Of a stretch of 42,661 nucleotides of DNA, positions 30,236 through 39,001 are shown one piece after another. How positions within the stretch are numbered: position 1 is the stretch's first letter; the number at the start of each line of letters is the position of its first letter. Below the pieces are notes generated by a model. It did not search any database. It was not told the origin of the DNA and saw only the letters and a list, made by a program, of their open reading frames with translations. The stretch comes from Candidatus Niyogibacteria bacterium RIFCSPLOWO2_01_FULL_45_48 (lineage in GTDB: Bacteria; Patescibacteriota; Minisyncoccia; HO2-45-28): the NCBI GenBank assembly GCA_001819395.1, contig MHMQ01000011.1, forward strand, positions 1 through 42,661, given 5' to 3'. The position numbers were made by a program, and so were the translations under genes.

Positions 30236-32092
30236 ATGTGCGGGATAGTTGGATATATCGGCAAAAAAAACGCCGCTCAAATAACGCTTGAAGGACTCAA
30301 GCGCCTTGAGTATCGCGGGTATGACTCGGCCGGAATTGCGGCGCTGGATCAAAATGGGGCAGTTTTCATGCGAAGGGAGGTCGGAAAGATTTCGGCGCTC
30401 GAAAAAAAACTTAAAATCTTGCCGCAAAGCCGATTGTCCATAGCTCACACGCGCTGGGCGACTCACGGCGAACCGAGCGTTTCCAATGCCCATCCGCACG
30501 CCGACTGCAAAAACAAAATTTTTCTTGCGCATAACGGCATCATTGAAAATCACGACAAAATCCGCGAGGCGCTTTTGCGCGAAGGCCACGTTTTCCGCTC
30601 CGAAACTGATACCGAAGTTTTGACCCACCTGATTGAAAGATGTCTGGCGTTCGGGGCGCCCGACTTGCAATCGGCCGTAGCGCAGGCCTTAAGGCATGTT
30701 GTCGGAACTTTTGGCATAGCCGTTTTTTCGGCTGACGAACCGGATACTCTCATTGGCGCGAGACGCGGGTCGCCGCTTCTTTTGGGTGTCGGAAAAAACG
30801 AATTTATAGTTGCGTCCGATGCCGCGGCTGTTCTGAAGCGCACAAGAAAAGTGATTTATCTTAACGACAACGAAATGGCGGTTTTAAGCCCCAAATCAAA
30901 AAAGATTTTTAATATTTTACGTACCGGTTCGAAAAGCGGCAAGCCTCTTAAAAAAGAAGTGAAAATGATTGACTGGTCGCTGGAAGACGCCGAAAAGGGC
31001 GAGTTTACTCATTTTATGGAAAAAGAAATTCATGAAATACCTGAGGTGATTGAAAACGCGCTTAGGGGGCGGGCGTTGGCCAAAGAGGGGCGGGCAAAAC
31101 TAGGCGGCCTGGACTCGGTTGAAGAACAGCTTGGCGGAATCGAAAGAGCGGTAATTACCGCTTGCGGAACTTCCTATTACGCCGGACTAATTGGCAAGTA
31201 TCTTTTTGAAAAACTTGCTCATTTACCCACCGAGGTAATATACGCTTCGGAGTTTCGTTACCATCCGCCCATCATCGGCAAGGAAACGGCGGTGTTTGCT
31301 GTTTCGCAATCGGGCGAGACGGCGGATACGCTTGAGGCGGTCAGAGAAGCAAAAAAAACAGGCGCGCTTACATTGGGAATAGTGAACGTGGTCGGCTCGT
31401 CAATTGCCCGTGAAGTTCACGCGGGTATTTATAACCACGCCGGACCTGAAATCGCCGTGGCTTCAACCAAAGCCTTTGTGTCCCAGCTTGCGGTTTTAAC
31501 TCTGGCGGCGGTTCATTTGGGGCGCGTGAGAGGAGCGATAAGCCAAGAATCGGCCGCGGAGCTTTTGAAAGAAATGCTCGCGCTTCCGTCAAAGGCGCGA
31601 AAGATTCTGGCTTTGGGCGGAAAAATAAAAAATCTCGCTAAATCCTATTCAAACCACGACAATTTTTTATATCTCGGACGTAAATATAACTGGCCGGTTT
31701 CTCTTGAGGGGGCCCTTAAACTTAAAGAAATTTCATACGTTCATGCCGAAGGTTATCCGGCGGGAGAGATGAAGCACGGCCCGATCGCTTTGGTGGATTC
31801 GAACTTTCCGGCGATGGTTATCGCGCCCAGAGACAGCGTTTACGAAAAAACTCTTTCCAATCTGCAGGAGCTGAAGGCCCGCAGAGCAAAAATAATAGCG
31901 CTGGCCACCGAAGGAGACATGGAGATCAAAAAATACGCAAATCACGTGATAAATATTCCGCAAACGCCGGAAGAGCTAAGTCCGATTTTGTCGGTGATAC
32001 CTCTTCAGCTTTTCGCCTATCATATGGCGGTTTTGAAAGGTCGGGACGTGGACAAGCCGCGCAATTTGGCAAAATCGGTCACCGTTGAATAA
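30236..32092 (+). CDS. glmS: Glutamine--fructose-6-phosphate aminotransferase
   Basis: Makes glucosamine-6-phosphate, the entry to UDP-GlcNAc and the cell wall. The 618-aa protein has the Ntn glutaminase domain starting MCGIVGYIG (nucleophile Cys2 after Met removal), RLSIAHTRWATHGEPS, and two SIS isomerase domains with ACGTSYYAGLIGK, SQSGETADTLEA, EIAVASTKAF and the C-terminal YPAGEMKHGPIALVD and KSVTVE. Complete, with normal length. No glmS ribozyme lies in the 20-nt gap to trmB. First of an ordered set glmS, nucleotidyltransferase, yvcK. Confidence 0.97.
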   Translation: MCGIVGYIGKKNAAQITLEGLKRLEYRGYDSAGIAALDQNGAVFMRREVGKISALEKKLKILPQSRLSIAHTRWATHGEPSVSNAHPHADCKNKIFLAHNGIIENHDKIREALLREGHVFRSETDTEVLTHLIERCLAFGAPDLQSAVAQALRHVVGTFGIAVFSADEPDTLIGARRGSPLLLGVGKNEFIVASDAAAVLKRTRKVIYLNDNEMAVLSPKSKKIFNILRTGSKSGKPLKKEVKMIDWSLEDAEKGEFTHFMEKEIHEIPEVIENALRGRALAKEGRAKLGGLDSVEEQLGGIERAVITACGTSYYAGLIGKYLFEKLAHLPTEVIYASEFRYHPPIIGKETAVFAVSQSGETADTLEAVREAKKTGALTLGIVNVVGSSIAREVHAGIYNHAGPEIAVASTKAFVSQLAVLTLAAVHLGRVRGAISQESAAELLKEMLALPSKARKILALGGKIKNLAKSYSNHDNFLYLGRKYNWPVSLEGALKLKEISYVHAEGYPAGEMKHGPIALVDSNFPAMVIAPRDSVYEKTLSNLQELKARRAKIIALATEGDMEIKKYANHVINIPQTPEELSPILSVIPLQLFAYHMAVLKGRDVDKPRNLAKSVTVE

Positions 32093-32102
32093 AAATAATA
32101 AT

Positions 32103-32792
32103 ATGAAATGCGTAATTTTAGCCGCGGGCGAGGGAATAAGAATGAGGCCGCTCACGCTTGAGAAACCCAAGCCGCTTTTAGCAATCAACGGAAAGCCGCT
32201 TATTGAGCACATAATCGGGAATTTACCCAAAGAAATCGACGAACTGATTGTGGTTATCGGTTACAAGGGCGAACAGATAAAAGATTTTTTAGGCGAAAAA
32301 TTCAAGGGTTTAAAAGTTAAATATGTTTGGCAGAAAGAGAAACTGGGTACGGGGCACGCGTTGAAATTGTGCCAGCCGCATTTGGGCGAAGGAAAGTTCA
32401 TGATGCTTTTTGCCGACGATATCCATGGGCGGGAAGGATTGAAGCGCCTTTTAAATCACGATCGCGCCATAATTACGGCAGAAGTAGAAGACCCGCGGCG
32501 CTTCGGAGTCATCTCTGCTGACGCAAAAGGAAAAATAACTGATTTTGAAGAAAAACCGGAAAAACCCAAATCAAAACTTGTTTCAACCGGAGCGATGGCG
32601 CTTGATGGCCGTATTTTTAAATATGAGCCGAGCCTGCACCCGAACGGCGAATATTATCTGACAACCATGATTGAACAGATGCTCAAAGAACACGATGTTT
32701 TTGCCGTGCCGTCATCTTTATGGATTTCAACCGCTGTTCCGGAAGATTTAAAAAAGGCCGAAGAAATTTTAAATTCGCAAAAGTATGTCTAA
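32103..32792 (+). CDS. Sugar-phosphate nucleotidyltransferase (GlmU N-terminal-like)
   Basis: A 229-aa nucleotidyltransferase. The family start CVILAAGEGIRMRPLTLEKPKPLL carries the G-x-G-x-R-x9-KP nucleotide site; further landmarks are KPLIEHIIGNL, GTGHALKL, FADDIHG, FEEKPEKPKS and STGAMALDGRIF. It lacks the left-handed beta-helix acetyltransferase domain of full GlmU. The start is the ATG at 32103; the listed 32085 frame is upstream AT-rich sequence. Placed between glmS and yvcK, it most likely makes UDP-GlcNAc or another NDP-sugar; mannose- or glucose-1-phosphate specificity cannot be excluded. Confidence 0.85.
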   Translation: MKCVILAAGEGIRMRPLTLEKPKPLLAINGKPLIEHIIGNLPKEIDELIVVIGYKGEQIKDFLGEKFKGLKVKYVWQKEKLGTGHALKLCQPHLGEGKFMMLFADDIHGREGLKRLLNHDRAIITAEVEDPRRFGVISADAKGKITDFEEKPEKPKSKLVSTGAMALDGRIFKYEPSLHPNGEYYLTTMIEQMLKEHDVFAVPSSLWISTAVPEDLKKAEEILNSQKYV

Positions 32793-33744
32793 AGAAAAAA
32801 GAATTGTTGTCGTTGGAGGGGGCACCGGAACTTATACGGTGCTGTCGGCCTTAAAAGATCATCCTGTTTTTCTTTCGGCAATTGTTTCTATGTCTGATGA
32901 CGGAGGGTCCACGGGGGTTTTGCGCGAAGAGTTCGGTATTTTGCCGACCGGGGACGCTCGTAGGGCGCTGGTTGCTCTTTCGCGTCATCCCGATGAGCTT
33001 TTGGCCAAACTTTTTACTTATCGTTTTCGCGAGGGAGGACTTGATGGGCATAATTTCGGAAATCTTATAATAACCGCGCTTGAACGCATCTGTGGAAATT
33101 TTGAAAAAGCTCTTCAAGAAGCTTCGCGTCTGCTTGCCGTGGAAAAAGGGGAAGTGATCCCGGTCACTCTTTCAAACGTCAGACTCCTGGCCGAACTTGA
33201 AGACGGCTCGGTCATTAAGGGTGAAAGCAACATAGATATTCCCAGACATGACGGCGAACTTGCGGTAAACCGCGTCTGGCTTGAGCCGGAAGCGAAGGCT
33301 AACCCGCGGGCGCTTAAAGCCATACACAATGCCGATTTGATAGTTATTGGTCCGGGGGACCTATATACCAGTATTGTTCCCAACTTTTTAGCCCGAGGGA
33401 TTTCCGAGGCTATGGCGAAGTCAAAAGCCAAGAAAGTATTTATCTGCAACCTTATGACCAAATACGGCGAGACCCACGGCTTCGTAGGCGGGGACTTCTT
33501 AAAAGTGCTTGAGCGCTATCTTGGTGAAGATGTTTTGGATGCCGTAATTATGAACGACCAAAAGCCGTCGGAATCGATTTTGAAACGCTACAGAAAAGAG
33601 AAGGCATTTTTTGTCGATCCGTTTTTTACCATAGAAACAGGGGCAAAAAAAATCAAAGTAATAAAGTCCGATCTGGCGAGGAAAGGCGAGCTTATCCGCC
33701 ATGACCACGAAAAATTGGCGTCAATAATTTTGAAACTGGCATGA
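32785..33744 (+). CDS. yvcK: YvcK/GlmR-type gluconeogenesis factor (CofD-like fold)
   Basis: A 319-aa protein of the YvcK/CofD superfamily. Landmarks: RIVVVGGGTGTYTVLSALK, SMSDDGGSTGVLREEFGILPTGDARRALVAL, GHNFGNLIITAL and the phosphate-binding IGPGDLYTSIVPNFL. In Bacillus and Listeria this protein binds UDP-GlcNAc and, when not bound, stimulates GlmS; it affects cell shape and carbon partition. Its presence two genes after glmS fits that role. The N-terminus overlaps the nucleotidyltransferase by 8 nt and its stop overlaps the HAD gene start (ATGA), so translation is coupled. Confidence 0.93.
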   Translation: MSKEKRIVVVGGGTGTYTVLSALKDHPVFLSAIVSMSDDGGSTGVLREEFGILPTGDARRALVALSRHPDELLAKLFTYRFREGGLDGHNFGNLIITALERICGNFEKALQEASRLLAVEKGEVIPVTLSNVRLLAELEDGSVIKGESNIDIPRHDGELAVNRVWLEPEAKANPRALKAIHNADLIVIGPGDLYTSIVPNFLARGISEAMAKSKAKKVFICNLMTKYGETHGFVGGDFLKVLERYLGEDVLDAVIMNDQKPSESILKRYRKEKAFFVDPFFTIETGAKKIKVIKSDLARKGELIRHDHEKLASIILKLA

Positions 33745-34400
33745 TGAAAATCGCTCTTCTGGATTTTGACGACGTTTTGTTTGACACCTCGGCTTTCAGC
33801 GTTGCTTCGCGCAAGGTTTTTATTGATTCCGGCGTGAGCGAAAAAGAACACGACGAGTTTTATCAGCAAATGCGAGAGGATTTTAAAGCGAAAGGCGCGG
33901 CTTATCACCGAAACGAGCATATGGCTCTTTTTACCGAACGATTCCCAAAAGCAGACAGCGGACTTCTGAAAAAAAGTTTGGAAGCTCTTAACGAAACAAT
34001 GCCGGGTTTTGTTTATGACGACACTCCATTATTTCTTGGGGGTCTTTCTAAAAACGGATGGCGCAGGGTCATTTTGACTTTCGGCAATGAAGACTGGCAA
34101 AAACAAAAAATCGGCTTCAGCGGGGTGGATAAAATCGTTGACGAGGTTGTTGTTTCTAAAGACGCTTCAAAAGTCGTCGCGGCCGAAGAGATTTTAAAAA
34201 AACACCCGAAGGCGGAGTCCGTAATTTTTATCGATGACAATCCTTACCGCGCGCTTCATTCGGTTAAAGAAAAATTCCCGCATGTCCGAACCATTCAGCT
34301 TATACGCCCCGAACTCGAGGCGGTTCGCGAACGCCATCTTGGATGCGACCACGATTGCCAAAACTTACTGGACGTAGCTAAAATTTTGGGGTATAATTGA
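33741..34400 (+). CDS. HAD superfamily hydrolase
   Basis: A 219-aa cytoplasmic HAD phosphatase. Motif I is LLDFDDVLFDT (D8-x-D10), motif II Thr/Ser in VILTFGNEDWQKQK, motif III Lys in SKDASKVVAAEEIL, motif IV IFIDDNPYRA. A helical cap lies between motifs I and II (residues about 20-95). The start ATG overlaps the yvcK stop as ATGA; a second Met follows at once. Substrate unknown; position between sugar-nucleotide and citrate genes gives no firm clue. Confidence 0.85.
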   Translation: MMKIALLDFDDVLFDTSAFSVASRKVFIDSGVSEKEHDEFYQQMREDFKAKGAAYHRNEHMALFTERFPKADSGLLKKSLEALNETMPGFVYDDTPLFLGGLSKNGWRRVILTFGNEDWQKQKIGFSGVDKIVDEVVVSKDASKVVAAEEILKKHPKAESVIFIDDNPYRALHSVKEKFPHVRTIQLIRPELEAVRERHLGCDHDCQNLLDVAKILGYN

Positions 34401-34408
34401 GGGTTAAC

Positions 34409-35467
34409 ATGAAACTTTACGAGTTTGAAGGACAGAACCTTTTTAAAAAATACGGAATACCTGTTCCGGAGTCCGTTCTTATTTCAAAGACGGGCCAAAA
34501 AATAAATTTTGATCCCCCGTATATGCTTAAAGCCCAGGTTCTTTCGGGCGATCGAAAAAAGGCGGGCGGAATTATGTCCGCGAATTCTCAATCTTCCGCC
34601 CAAAAAGCGATAGCCGCTCTTTTGAAAAAAGAAGTTAATTTTGAGCCGGTCAAAAAAGTGTTGGCGGCAAAAAAGCTGAATCCGTTAGCGGAATATTATC
34701 TTTCGTTTAGTTACGATACCGGAAGCCAGGGGCCGGTATTTGCCGTATCTCCAAAAGGAGGTTCCGGAATCGCGAACGCGGATGTTTTTCCGATTGACAT
34801 AATTTTTGGTTTAAGGCCGTTTGTTGTCCGTGAGTACTTGGCCAAAGCCGGTTTTATATCAGACGATATTACGAAAGTTGCCGATATCGCACAAAAATTA
34901 TGGCAGCTTTTTTTGGACGAAAATCTGGTTTTATCCGAGATAAATCCGCTGATTAAAACAAAGAAAAAAGAATTTATCGCTGCAGACTCAAAGATAATTA
35001 CCAAGACCAGAAGACGGGTTGAACATTTGGGTGGCGATATCGCGATTCTTGCTTCAGGGGGCGGAGCCTCTGTTTTAAGCATTGATGCGTTGATTGAGGC
35101 CGGAGGAGATCCGGCGAACTACACCGAGTATTCGGGAAATCCTTCAGCAGAGCTGGTTATGGAATTAACCAAGGAGGTACTGGGCCAAAAAAATCTTAAG
35201 GGGTGCTGGGTTGTGGGGGGCACCGCCAATTTTACCGACATTTTTGAAACACTTAGCGGTTTTGTGCGCGGACTTCGCCAGATAAAACCCAAACCGGCCT
35301 ACCCGATTGTGATCAGAAGAGACGGGCCGAGACAAAAAGAAGCCGCGGAAATGCTGAGAGCGGTCGCCAAAAAAGAGGGCTATAACTTTCACGTTTTTGG
35401 CTCGGAAACTTCCATAGCTTCAAGCGCCCGAACAATTGTTGATTTGTCTTATAAAAATAAAAAATAA
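34409..35467 (+). CDS. Succinyl-CoA synthetase beta-like ATP-grasp subunit (probable citryl-CoA synthetase subunit)
   Basis: A 352-aa ATP-grasp CoA-ligase subunit, a little shorter than SucC (about 388). Features: MKLYEFEGQNLFKKYGIPVPES opening, KAQVLSGDRKKAGGI (ATP-grasp lysine region), LFLDENLVLSEINPLI with the Mg-binding E-x-NP, and the C-terminal CoA-ligase domain with LASGGGASVLSIDALIEAGGDPANYTEYSGNPS and WVVGGTANFTD. Together with the next gene it should form a nucleotide-dependent acyl-CoA ligase. Since the third gene is citryl-CoA-lyase-like, I infer citrate (not succinate) as substrate, as in Hydrogenobacter CcsAB or ATP-citrate lyase. The ATG at 34409 follows TTGAGGGTTAAC; the listed TTG is four codons earlier. 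A TATAAT at 34394 may give a local promoter. Confidence 0.85.
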   Translation: MKLYEFEGQNLFKKYGIPVPESVLISKTGQKINFDPPYMLKAQVLSGDRKKAGGIMSANSQSSAQKAIAALLKKEVNFEPVKKVLAAKKLNPLAEYYLSFSYDTGSQGPVFAVSPKGGSGIANADVFPIDIIFGLRPFVVREYLAKAGFISDDITKVADIAQKLWQLFLDENLVLSEINPLIKTKKKEFIAADSKIITKTRRRVEHLGGDIAILASGGGASVLSIDALIEAGGDPANYTEYSGNPSAELVMELTKEVLGQKNLKGCWVVGGTANFTDIFETLSGFVRGLRQIKPKPAYPIVIRRDGPRQKEAAEMLRAVAKKEGYNFHVFGSETSIASSARTIVDLSYKNKK

Positions 35468-35470
35468 TTT

Positions 35471-36364
35471 ATGGCTATTTTGGTGGACAAAAAAACAAGG
35501 GTGCTGGTTCAGGGCATTACGGGCAATGAAGGTTCCAGAGCCGCAAAAGAGATGCTTTCGTACGGGACTCGGGTTTTGGCCGGAGTTACGCCGTCAAAAG
35601 GCGGCCAGGAGATTCATGGTGTTCCGGTATATGACACGGTTAGAGAAGCAAAAAATCGGCATCCGGAAATAAACGCCTCACTGATTGTTGTGCCCGCTTT
35701 TGCGGTAAAAGATGCGGCAATTGAAGCCATATCCGCCGGCATTCCGCTTATTAATATTTTGACCGAACTTGTGTCCCCCAAAGATTGCTCCGAAATTATA
35801 GCTTGGGCAAAAATTAAAGGAGCCCGCGTTATAGGCCCGGCCTCCGTGGGTGTTATTTCTCCGGGTAAAGGAAAGATTGGTTCAATCGGTTCGGCCGACG
35901 TAGATAAAATTTTTACCTCGGGGCCGGTGGGAGTTATTTCAAAAAGCGGAGGAATGACCTCCGAAATCTCGATCATTTTGAGCCGCGCCGGCATCGGGCA
36001 AAGCACCGCCATAGGCATCGGGGGCGAACAGCTTATTGGTTCCGGTTTTTCCGACCTTCTTATGCTTTTTGAACAAGACCCTCAAACCAAAGCAGTCGTG
36101 CTTTTTGGCGAAGTGGGCGGAGGATACGAGGAGCAAGTCGCAAAACACATAAAGTCAAAAAAAATAACCAAACCGATAGTTGCCGTTATTGCCGGAAAAT
36201 TTACAAACCGTCTGCCGCACGGCACCGTATTGGGTCATGCCGGCGCAATTGTCGGCAAAGGGGCCGGCAGTTATCGGTCAAAGATAAGAGCTTTAAAATC
36301 GGCTGGCGTTATATTGGCGGACGTTTTGGAAGACATACCAGAAGCTGTTAAAAAATTAATATGA
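35471..36364 (+). CDS. Succinyl-CoA synthetase alpha-like subunit (probable citryl-CoA synthetase subunit)
   Basis: A 297-aa SucD-like subunit. CoA-binding Rossmann start: MAILVDKKTRVLVQGITGNEGS and VTPSKGGQEIHGVPVYDTV; ligase part: GPVGVISKSGGMTSEI and QSTAIGIGGEQLIGSGFSD. The phosphorylated histidine is His256 in GTVLGHAGAIVGKGAGS. All these are standard for SucD and for the matching part of ATP-citrate lyase. It starts three bases after the beta-like gene and its stop overlaps the lyase start (ATGA), so the three are a translationally coupled unit. Confidence 0.88.
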   Translation: MAILVDKKTRVLVQGITGNEGSRAAKEMLSYGTRVLAGVTPSKGGQEIHGVPVYDTVREAKNRHPEINASLIVVPAFAVKDAAIEAISAGIPLINILTELVSPKDCSEIIAWAKIKGARVIGPASVGVISPGKGKIGSIGSADVDKIFTSGPVGVISKSGGMTSEISIILSRAGIGQSTAIGIGGEQLIGSGFSDLLMLFEQDPQTKAVVLFGEVGGGYEEQVAKHIKSKKITKPIVAVIAGKFTNRLPHGTVLGHAGAIVGKGAGSYRSKIRALKSAGVILADVLEDIPEAVKKLI

Positions 36365-37077
36365 AGTGGAAAACAAAAATCAGTTTTGATAAAGACGGCG
36401 AGCACTATATCCGCGGGAAAAGCCTTATTGGGCTTATTGAAAAATATTCTTTTGTTTGGGCGCTTTTTTTGGTTATTCTCGGACAAGAACCGAGCGACAA
36501 AGAGGAAAAACTAATGAACGCGATTTTGGTAAGCGCGATTGACCACGGTATTTCGACGCCATCGGCATACGTGCCGAGAATAGTGATTTCTTCCGGAAAC
36601 GACGTAAACGCGGCGATTGCGTCGGGGGCGCTCGCGGTTGGCGAGCGTCATGGGGGCGCGATTGAAAAAGCGATGCGCATGTTTAAAAACGAAAAGGACG
36701 CATCATCCGTCGTTTCCGAAGCGCTGTCAAAAAACGAAATTTTGCCCGGATTCGGCCATAAAATATATAAAGAAAAAGATCCGAGGGCGCAAGCGCTTTT
36801 AAAAAAAGCGAAAGATCTGGGTTTTGATTTAATTTTTGCGGATAAAGCCGTGAAAATTGAGGAAGAGATCCGAAAACAGAAAGGCAAAAAACTTCCGTTA
36901 AATATTGACGGCGCGATTGCCGTACTCTTGTGTGAAATGGGTTTTGATTCAAAAACAGGGAAGGCGTTTTTTATTCTCGCGCGCATGCCCTCAATGATAG
37001 CCAATATAATAGAAGAGATGAACGAAGAAAAAACTTACCGCAGACTAAACGAAGAAGATGTTGAATATGGGGGCTGA
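36361..37077 (+). CDS. Citryl-CoA lyase-like (citrate synthase superfamily) protein
   Basis: At 238 aa this is far shorter than citrate synthase (about 370-430) and matches the C-terminal lyase domain of ATP-citrate lyase and stand-alone citryl-CoA lyase, which split citryl-CoA to acetyl-CoA and oxaloacetate. Matching segments: AIDHGISTPSAYVPRIVISSGND (His62; ACLY has ADHG..SGAHNTI), ASGALAVGERHGGAIEKAMRMF, PGFGHKIYKEKDPRAQAL (His133; ACLY GIGHRV..NPD.R), LPLNIDGAIAVLLCEMGFD (Asp183; ACLY LNVDGLIG). Thus both catalytic histidines and the aspartate are present. Coupled to the two ligase subunits upstream. Direction (cleavage or synthesis) is not determined by sequence. Confidence 0.83.
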   Translation: MKWKTKISFDKDGEHYIRGKSLIGLIEKYSFVWALFLVILGQEPSDKEEKLMNAILVSAIDHGISTPSAYVPRIVISSGNDVNAAIASGALAVGERHGGAIEKAMRMFKNEKDASSVVSEALSKNEILPGFGHKIYKEKDPRAQALLKKAKDLGFDLIFADKAVKIEEEIRKQKGKKLPLNIDGAIAVLLCEMGFDSKTGKAFFILARMPSMIANIIEEMNEEKTYRRLNEEDVEYGG

Positions 37078-37130
37078 CCGCGCCTTAAACCAAAAAAACC
37101 AATTATTATATTTTAAAGTTTTGACGGAAA

Positions 37131-37778
37131 GTGGAAAGGATAAAAATTAGTAAAAATAATTTTGGCGGGTCGGTTAGTAGGGCCGTTGAGGTTTTGGTTT
37201 CCGGCGGGGTGGTTGTCGTGCCGACGGATACGGTTTACGGGTTGGCGGCGGATGTGGGTAACGAAAAAGCGGTTCAGAAAGTCTTTGAAATAAAGGGGCG
37301 CTCGGAAGACAAAAAATTGCCTGTTTTTGTTTCGTCTTTTGAAATGCTTGGTCAGAGCCCGGCTTTGACCACAGAACCGAGTTCTGACCGAGAAAGCGAG
37401 CGGGTTTTATATTTTTTGCGTAAAGTATTGCCTGGCAAAATTACTTGTGTATTAAGAGCGAAAGGCGGCAGAACAATTGCTGTGAGGATGCCTAATTATG
37501 ACTTGGTTTTAAAAATTATTGAAAAATTCGGAAGACCCATAACGGGCACTTCGGCGAATGTTGCCGGAAAGCCGGAGCATACTAAAATTGACGAGTTGAT
37601 CGCAGAGTTTAAAAATTTAAAAGTTAAACCGGACTTAATTTTGGATGCAGGAGATTTGTCTCCTTCAAAACCATCAACCGTTCTTGATTGCACAATTTGG
37701 CCTCCTAAAATTTTACGCGAAGGAGCGGTTTCTAAAAAAGAATTGAAAAAACTGATTTTCGGGGATATTCTTAAATAA
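37131..37778 (+). CDS. tsaC: Threonylcarbamoyl-AMP synthase (Sua5/YrdC family)
   Basis: Makes threonylcarbamoyl-AMP from threonine, bicarbonate and ATP for the t6A37 modification of ANN-reading tRNAs. A 215-aa YrdC-domain protein: VVVPTDTVYGLAADVGNEKAVQKVFEIKGRSEDKKLPVFV carries the PTxTxYGL and KxR...PL-type motifs (KLPVFV here), then LPGKITCVLRAKGG, TIAVRMPNYDLVLKII and PITGTSANVAGKPEHT. The C-terminal Sua5 domain is absent, as in TsaC. The start codon is GTG with weak GGAA upstream. Last base overlaps the glyA start (TAATG). Confidence 0.93.
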   Translation: MERIKISKNNFGGSVSRAVEVLVSGGVVVVPTDTVYGLAADVGNEKAVQKVFEIKGRSEDKKLPVFVSSFEMLGQSPALTTEPSSDRESERVLYFLRKVLPGKITCVLRAKGGRTIAVRMPNYDLVLKIIEKFGRPITGTSANVAGKPEHTKIDELIAEFKNLKVKPDLILDAGDLSPSKPSTVLDCTIWPPKILREGAVSKKELKKLIFGDILK

Positions 37779-39001
37779 TGACTGACAAAAAAATGCGGGC
37801 GCTGATTAAGGCCGAAGAACACAGGCAGGCGGGGGTTATTAATCTGATTGCCTCTGAAAATTACGCTTCGCGCGAGGTGCGGGAGGCGACTGGTTCTGTT
37901 TTGACCAACAAGTACTCCGAGGGCTATCCGGGGAGGCGTTATTACGCCGGAAATGAAGTTGTTGATGAAGTTGAACGGCTGACGCAAGAACGCGCGCTTA
38001 AACTTTTTAAACTCAACCCAAAAAAGTGGGGAGTGAATGTTCAGGCGCTTTCGGGTGTGCCCGCCAATTTTTTTGTATACTCGGCATTAGTTCCGCCGGG
38101 AGAAAAAATGGCGGGGCAAGCTCTGGATCAGGGCGGGCACCTTTCGCACGGCTCAAAAGTAAGTCTGACTTCAAAATTCTGGCGCTGGGCTCACTACACG
38201 GTTGACAGAAAAACGGAAATTTTGGATTACGGCAAACTAACGCTACAGATGAAAAAAGAAAAGCCAAAATTGATTGTGGCGGGATATTCGGCATATTCGC
38301 GCGAATTAGACTTTAAAAAATTCAGGAAAATTGCGGATTCTTGCGGCGCGATTTTGATGGTTGATATGGCGCACTTTGCGGGTCTTGTCGCCGGAGGCGT
38401 TTATCCTTCACCGTTTCCATACGCGGATGTTGTGACAACGACTACGCATAAAACATTAAGAGGGCCGAGGGGGGCTTTGATTTTTTTTAAAAAAGAATAT
38501 GAAGATGCGATAAATAAAGCCGTTTTTCCCGGAGGGCAGGGCGGGCCACATGATCACCAGACGGCGGCTATCGCGGTCGCGCTTCATGAGGCAACGCAAC
38601 CATCTTTTAAAAAATACGCGCACCAAATCGTAAAAAACGCGAAAGTTCTGGCGGGGGAATTAAAAAAGAAGGGCTGGCGCATTGTTTCTGGGGGAACGGA
38701 TAATCACTTATTTTTGCTTGATGTTTGGGACAAAGGCATTGCGGGGAAAGACGCGGAAAAACTTCTTGAATCGGCCGGAATAATAGTAAATCGCAACGGC
38801 ATTCCTTATGACAGCCGTTCTCCTTTTAACCCTTCGGGAATCCGCATCGGAACTCCGGCCGTAACCACAAGAGGAGTGAAAGAAAAAGAAATGGCGCGTA
38901 TTGCCGAATGGGTTAGTGGGATTTTGAAAAATAATCTGGATCCGAAAAAAGTTAAAAACGAAGTTTCGCGTTTCGTTAAAAAATTCCCATGCCCAAAATA
39001 G
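37778..39001 (+). CDS. glyA: Serine hydroxymethyltransferase
   Basis: PLP enzyme interconverting serine and glycine with tetrahydrofolate, the main source of one-carbon units. The 407-aa protein has IASENYASREVREATGSVLTNKYSEGYPGRRYYAGNEVVD, here recognised by its IASENY and YPGRRYYAG cores, DMAHFAGLVAGG, the PLP lysine in VTTTTHKTLRGPRG, and FPGGQGGP. Length is slightly below the usual 415-420. It overlaps tsaC by one base and folD by 13 nt, an operon tying glycine, folate and purine supply together. Confidence 0.97.
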   Translation: MTDKKMRALIKAEEHRQAGVINLIASENYASREVREATGSVLTNKYSEGYPGRRYYAGNEVVDEVERLTQERALKLFKLNPKKWGVNVQALSGVPANFFVYSALVPPGEKMAGQALDQGGHLSHGSKVSLTSKFWRWAHYTVDRKTEILDYGKLTLQMKKEKPKLIVAGYSAYSRELDFKKFRKIADSCGAILMVDMAHFAGLVAGGVYPSPFPYADVVTTTTHKTLRGPRGALIFFKKEYEDAINKAVFPGGQGGPHDHQTAAIAVALHEATQPSFKKYAHQIVKNAKVLAGELKKKGWRIVSGGTDNHLFLLDVWDKGIAGKDAEKLLESAGIIVNRNGIPYDSRSPFNPSGIRIGTPAVTTRGVKEKEMARIAEWVSGILKNNLDPKKVKNEVSRFVKKFPCPK

